Shown here piece by piece: positions 54,601 to 60,600 of a stretch of 64,000 nt of DNA. The notes under the pieces are model-generated. The model saw only the letters and a program-made list of their open reading frames with translations. It searched no databases and was not told where the DNA came from. Position 1 is the first letter of the stretch. The number at the start of each line of letters is the position of its first letter. This DNA comes from Aphrophora alni (Eukaryota; Arthropoda; Insecta; Hemiptera; Aphrophoridae): contig OY740776.1 in NCBI GenBank assembly GCA_963513935.1, positions 14,433,819 through 14,497,818 of the forward strand. The letters run 5' to 3'. A program made the translations under genes and the position numbers.

Positions 54601-57600
54601 ATAGGTTAGAAAAAATTGTCATTTTAAAATGTAAATACATACTGAGGGTAGCAAATGACAGGCAGACAGCAGCCGACAAAGGCAGTCAACAAAAAATAGG
54701 CCCGCAAACGACTTTCACTTGCACACTATCTTGCTCACAAATAATGTTCAGGATATGACAGGTTGTACTGTACTAGGTAATAACAAGGACCACTTTCCAA
54801 GATAGCCTTTGTCTCCTATCCATACTAAATCTAAACACATTCATATATTAATTAATTTAACCATAGAAATAAAAATTAAGGTTATCTTTACCTGCCAAAC
54901 CTATCAGCAAACCAGCTGCCTGCAAGGGACCCAACCATCCCACCAATCAGAAATATAGATACAATAGTCGACCATAACACATCCAACTGTGTGACACTAA
55001 GTTTCACGTTATACGAGATTGTAAGAGATTCATTACACCAATGTTGAATAATCTATAAAATAACAATTCAAATTGAATAATTTTATTTTGGTTTTTTCTT
55101 GCCGCAGACAAAATACAATGTATGGCATAATACGTCGATAAAAATATTGTTAACAATTAATTAAGCTCCAATAAAAATAATTTACTGCTGACAAATAACA
55201 GTTGTATAACACGAGTTATAATATACAGTCTTAAAATAACAATAAAAGATATTTTAATATATTCAATATATAGAAATAAAAAATATATTAAATAACTGTT
55301 GACATTCTTCAATGTTTTCCTCATGTATTCACTTACAGAATTTATCTAATAAAAAACTAGAAGTTAGGCTTCTATCTCCTCCGGAAGTTTGTCATGAAAC
55401 TTCACACATACTTAACGCCCTTCTGTGTGTAATACCTAAAAAGAGTTAAATTAATTTGAATATAGAATAACCGGGAATCGTTAGAATCAATTTGGGAGGG
55501 GATAGATAAGTCGAAAGAATGACTTGTATTACATTTCAAAATAAAGGAAATTAAATTAACATAGGTTTCCAAACTTAAATAAATAATAATGTATAGAATT
55601 TTAGATGTAATTAATAATAAGAAACTAAATAGTGTTTTGTGAATAAGACGATTGAACAGTGTTAATGTATGTGAGACATTTACTGCGTACATCTGTGAGA
55701 TTTGAATAAGAATCTGTGCGGTAACAAATGTGAGCCCTGTGGAAGACAGGATATAGAATTGCACCATGCGGTTATCAGTCTTAGTGGAGAAGTTAAGGTG
55801 GTCAGACATGTTAACAATGAGTCTTAACAAGGAGCGTGGAGTGTAAAGATATGTCCTTGAGAATCTTATTCTGGTGTTTAGAGAGTAAGGATGTTTAATA
55901 AGTATTTGGAACAATGTAATCAAGTGTTAAAAACAGTATTAGCTTTGAATAGAGGAAAGAATTAGAAGAGTTCAGTACGCATCGCGTGTTATGAAACAAA
56001 GACAATTAACAATCGTATTTTCATGCGAAAGACAGTTACGCGAGTTGTAGCTAGTACAGTAAAATGGTGAACAGTGGTGATAAAATCGCAATACAAACAT
56101 TAGTCGAGTATAGTAAAAAACTCGCGAAGTGCGATTAAGATAATTCCGGCGGGCGAATTATCACGCACACAGAATGGCGGAAGTCTCATCAAATGCGACG
56201 ATACATGGATCATAGTTGAATAATAACTTGCTAAAGGACTGGTAAAACGTGTTATTTAACACGCTGAATTTAATCTGTTATTGTATAAAATTTATTATGT
56301 TTCATGTTTAGTTTTATAAATTTAATATTTTCAAATAATTGTACTTTTCTTGTCAGAGTACAAAAAATGTCTACTGACATAATTAACCTTTTTATATAAC
56401 GTAGTTTCAATAATAAAAAACAGATAATTTAAATCTGTTTAATTTTATAAATAATTTTCTAGTTGCAACATAAAGAGTAAATTCAAGATTTAAAACGTAG
56501 ACCTTCTTTAAAGGCAATAATAATAATCAAAATTAGGATGTATAATATAGGTGATCTATAAGATTTATTTTAATAATAATTGTAAATGTACTGATGTTTT
56601 TGCTGTTTAACACGTTCACTGCGGCAAACGCCAATCGGCGTTCAAGAGTGCTACGTCATCTGCTACAAACGCCATTTCGCGTTCGCGCTCTTTTAGTACT
56701 CCCGCCATTTCGTAGTCCCGCACGTCAGTTCCAGTCTGTCAGAGGGAATCAATGCGTGTGTACGGTTGTTGTTTATAGGTTAAGCTGTCTACTAATGCTC
56801 CTCGTTTTTAATTTTATTGTTTCAAAAAATATCACAAATAAACTTTTTTTTGAACTCTTGTACAGTAGTCATTGTATATATATTTTTCTAATGGTTTTAC
56901 TGTTGAATAAAAGGTAAGCAAACCTAAAATAGATATTTTTCTTTATTTTCCTGATAAAAAAGTGTTTTATCATTAAACGTGGATAATATACTATATAACG
57001 CCATTTGGCGTTTCCCGCATGTTTTGTGAAAAACTACGTCATGTGCTATAAACGCCATTTGGCGTTTATCATTTTTTTAATTATATTCACTGCAAATTAA
57101 CTTTTAAATGATTAAATATACATTCAACAAATATAAAAAATACTTATTTAATCAAAAAAAGAAAGAAAAAAAATTCAGCATACACCATAGACCTACACTT
57201 TTTTCTAGCAGTGAACGTGTTAATAAATTCATGTCAAGTTTCAGGAAAAACGAGAGTATTTCATTTTACCAGAGAATTCACTGTGGAGTACACTTAAAAA
57301 AGAACTTACACCCTGAGATTTAAATAATTTAACTTCATTTTTTCTAAATTGATGGTAAAACATCTGGCGCCCTAATTTGTCGAGCATTTATTAACTTAAG
57401 TAAATAATAACTTCATTTCTTTGCAAAATAACTTAAAAAATTAGAAAACCCCTTTCATTTTTATTATTACACGTGTCTTGGCTTGAGTGATTTTTTTAAA
57501 TTTAACATAGTTAAAATTATGATCACAGCAATACATATAACATGGTTAGTAGAAAGTTTAGAATATAATTTTTATATCGACCCCTAAATAACATAGAACG

Positions 57601-60600
57601 GTAGAAAAACAAGGTTAGAAAGCTCTGGTTTAAGACTATCTAAAGGCTACTCCAAAACTAAAATTCAAATATACAGTGTGTTCAAAAAATTATAAAATGT
57701 GTTTTTTCTGAAAATTTTTAAATGTAAGCATAGTAATATTTTTCCATATTCATTTTCCTCTCTAAAAGACGGAAATTTTGGTTGAAAAAAAAAATTTATA
57801 TCTGTTTTAGTTTTCGAGATATTTTGAGAAATGTAATCGCACAACAAAAATGTGACTGTCATGGAAATCTGGATATAATTGTTATATCGGCTTCTAGATG
57901 ACCTGGAAAGGTAAAAAAAAAAGCTTTGGAAAACTTTGGTCTAGGGCTATTTACAGGGTGCTCTAAAACTACAATTCATATACACAGGGTGTTTCAAAAA
58001 TTACAAAATGTGTTTTTCTGAGAATTTTTAAACGGGTGTAGTAATATTTTTCCATACTCATTTTATTCTCTACAAGACAGAAATTTCCTAAAACTAAAAG
58101 CACTTATCCAATGTTCACTAAAAATACTAACCATCCAACATTTATTTATTTATAAAGTTTTTAAAATGTTTTATATCAGATGTGGCAATACTGGTACAAA
58201 TAATTTATTTTATAACAGTCATTTGCTCTCAAAGAATTTTCCAATTACCCAAAATTAAAATACTATGTTTAAACACTCATTTCCATATATTGCACCTAAG
58301 TATTCCAACTGCCACATAATAATATTGGTAGTTTTATTATCAAATCCTGCCAAATTTGAATAACTTCCTTAAAGAGCTTAAAGGCTGACTATTTTATGTT
58401 AGTGATGTATCATTTTTAAAATTTTACTATTGTTTAAAATTAATTATTTTTGAATTTGTTTTTGTAGTTACAATATTTTTAAATACTGTATATTAATGGA
58501 CAATTATTGTTATTAATATTTTACTTATGCTAACTTTAATTTAAGAAGATTATGTTGTAATGACTGTAATCTATATTTAGTATAATACACTATATTAATG
58601 TTATTGTTAAGATACAGACACCGCAGAATGCAAGTTTTATAATTGTTATAGGTTAAGTATTTTCTTCTTTATTTATATATAGTATATATAATTGGCCATG
58701 AATACTGATAACTGTGACCAACTCAATTTGAAAACAATGTTGTTGGTGTATTTTTACGAAGGAAATAAATTCATATTCTTAATTGTGGAGTTGAAAAGAA
58801 GATTTTATAACCTATTATGTGTTGTTTGACGTGCAATAAAAAGTTTAAACTAATATTATTGTTTTAATTCATTTCCATTATTTATGATTTTGAGTTTGTG
58901 CTTATTAATTTTAGGGGTGGGTGAGTGAGAAAGTTTACACAATGTTTTTGCACTGATTATTAGATTAGTTAACATTACTTACATGTGCAGGCGCATTGAT
59001 AACACCTATGGAATGACCTACAGTTACGGAAGCACCAAGTGTGGTTGACACACCCGTCACACAAAGCAACCATGTCCAATTCTGACTCTGAAAAATAAGG
59101 AAACAATCTCATTAATAAGAACAAAATGAATATACACATGTGTTAACAATAGTTTTTTTTTTGAAGATTCTTTTTAATCTAGATGATTACTCCGAGCTAG
59201 AAGGTCGTATGAAAAAAATAAATAAAATAAAAAAATAATAAGAATGGACAGTTGGATTTCTAAGCTAGTAAGATTAATAAAACTCTCATTTCAAAACAAA
59301 CGAAATGAAACTGTGGTGAAGATTTGCCATCTATTTTTCCCTTCTTGTTATTAAAATGCACAAAACATTTTGGTCGTTACACAAGAAGGAAGAAAAAAAC
59401 CAAAAAATAAAGGCCTCTAACCCTCAAATACTCTATAGCGCCAGGGTCAGAAAAGAACAAACATTAGTCAAGAGAGATCTGATAGGAAAGATGAAAGAGA
59501 CTAATCCCAAACTAAGGTTTTCTCAGGATTATGAAGCCCGTATTCACTAATGTGAACCCCTGAGAGATGGTTTGTAACGCAAATTAATATCCCAAACCAC
59601 ACGTAAACAAAAATAGAATTCTTAAGTAAAGTAGAATAAACTCAGCTGAACCCTGATCGTTATCGGATTCATTTTATTAGTATTTTAAAATTTACCACAG
59701 GCCTAAAATTGACATTTTATTTTATTATATGAGATTGACACATTAGTTGAAATAATTATAGATATCATTTACGCCTATTTTGAGATATCTATCCTTCTAA
59801 GATGTTATATTTCTAGTTCATTTTTACATTTTGACCAATGATTTTCCAATCAGCATTTTTGAAGCCAAGGTGACAAATATTTTTTTCCTACAGTTGTTTT
59901 ACAGTCGAGTTTTTTAAACGATAAATGGTTCGCAATAACAGCTATTTCCTACATTCTACTGTATTCCGGATGCTATAGCTTCCATGACAACAATAGTAAT
60001 ATGTAAGTGTTTGATACTTATGTATTATACCGATTACCCCCTTTATTTGTACAGGGACTAATTAAAATACTGCATTTTATAAAAATTTATTATAATCAAG
60101 ATATATTACCTTACAACATTTTAAAACCAACGTTATTTTTAAACTGAATAATTTCATAAGTATATTTGAATATATTATAATATAACCTGACTTAACCTAA
60201 CCTATTTGCAAAGTTTTTGGTTAAATAAAATTTAGATTAGTTAGTGGAAGCAAGAATTACTGCATATAGGTTAATTTAAGTAACGGCTATATAATATTAC
60301 TATGATTGTAGGAATAAAATTGGAAAATATAAATAAAGTTCTCGATGTAAAAAAAGAAGGGGGTCGTATAATATACAAACGTTAATAATAACTGTTATTA
60401 ATTCGAAGAAATGTACAGTGAATGTTTAAATGTTATAACAAGCAAGAAATGTGTCATTTAATCTCACTAACAGAAGACTCACAAGTTAAATATGAAAGGC
60501 AGTACTCCATGGTACACCCTGAGGTATTATCTGTATCGGGCATAATTATAAGACATTGTGAAAACTGTACTTTCACTATAAATGTAGTAAACAACACTTA

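Noticed and set aside
55402..55923. 173-codon open frame on the minus strand
   Set aside because: It lies in the LTR-like repeat 55428-57380, the homologous region at 27320 is not open, and the composition (Leu/Ile/Ser/Thr-rich) is that of AT-rich chance frames.
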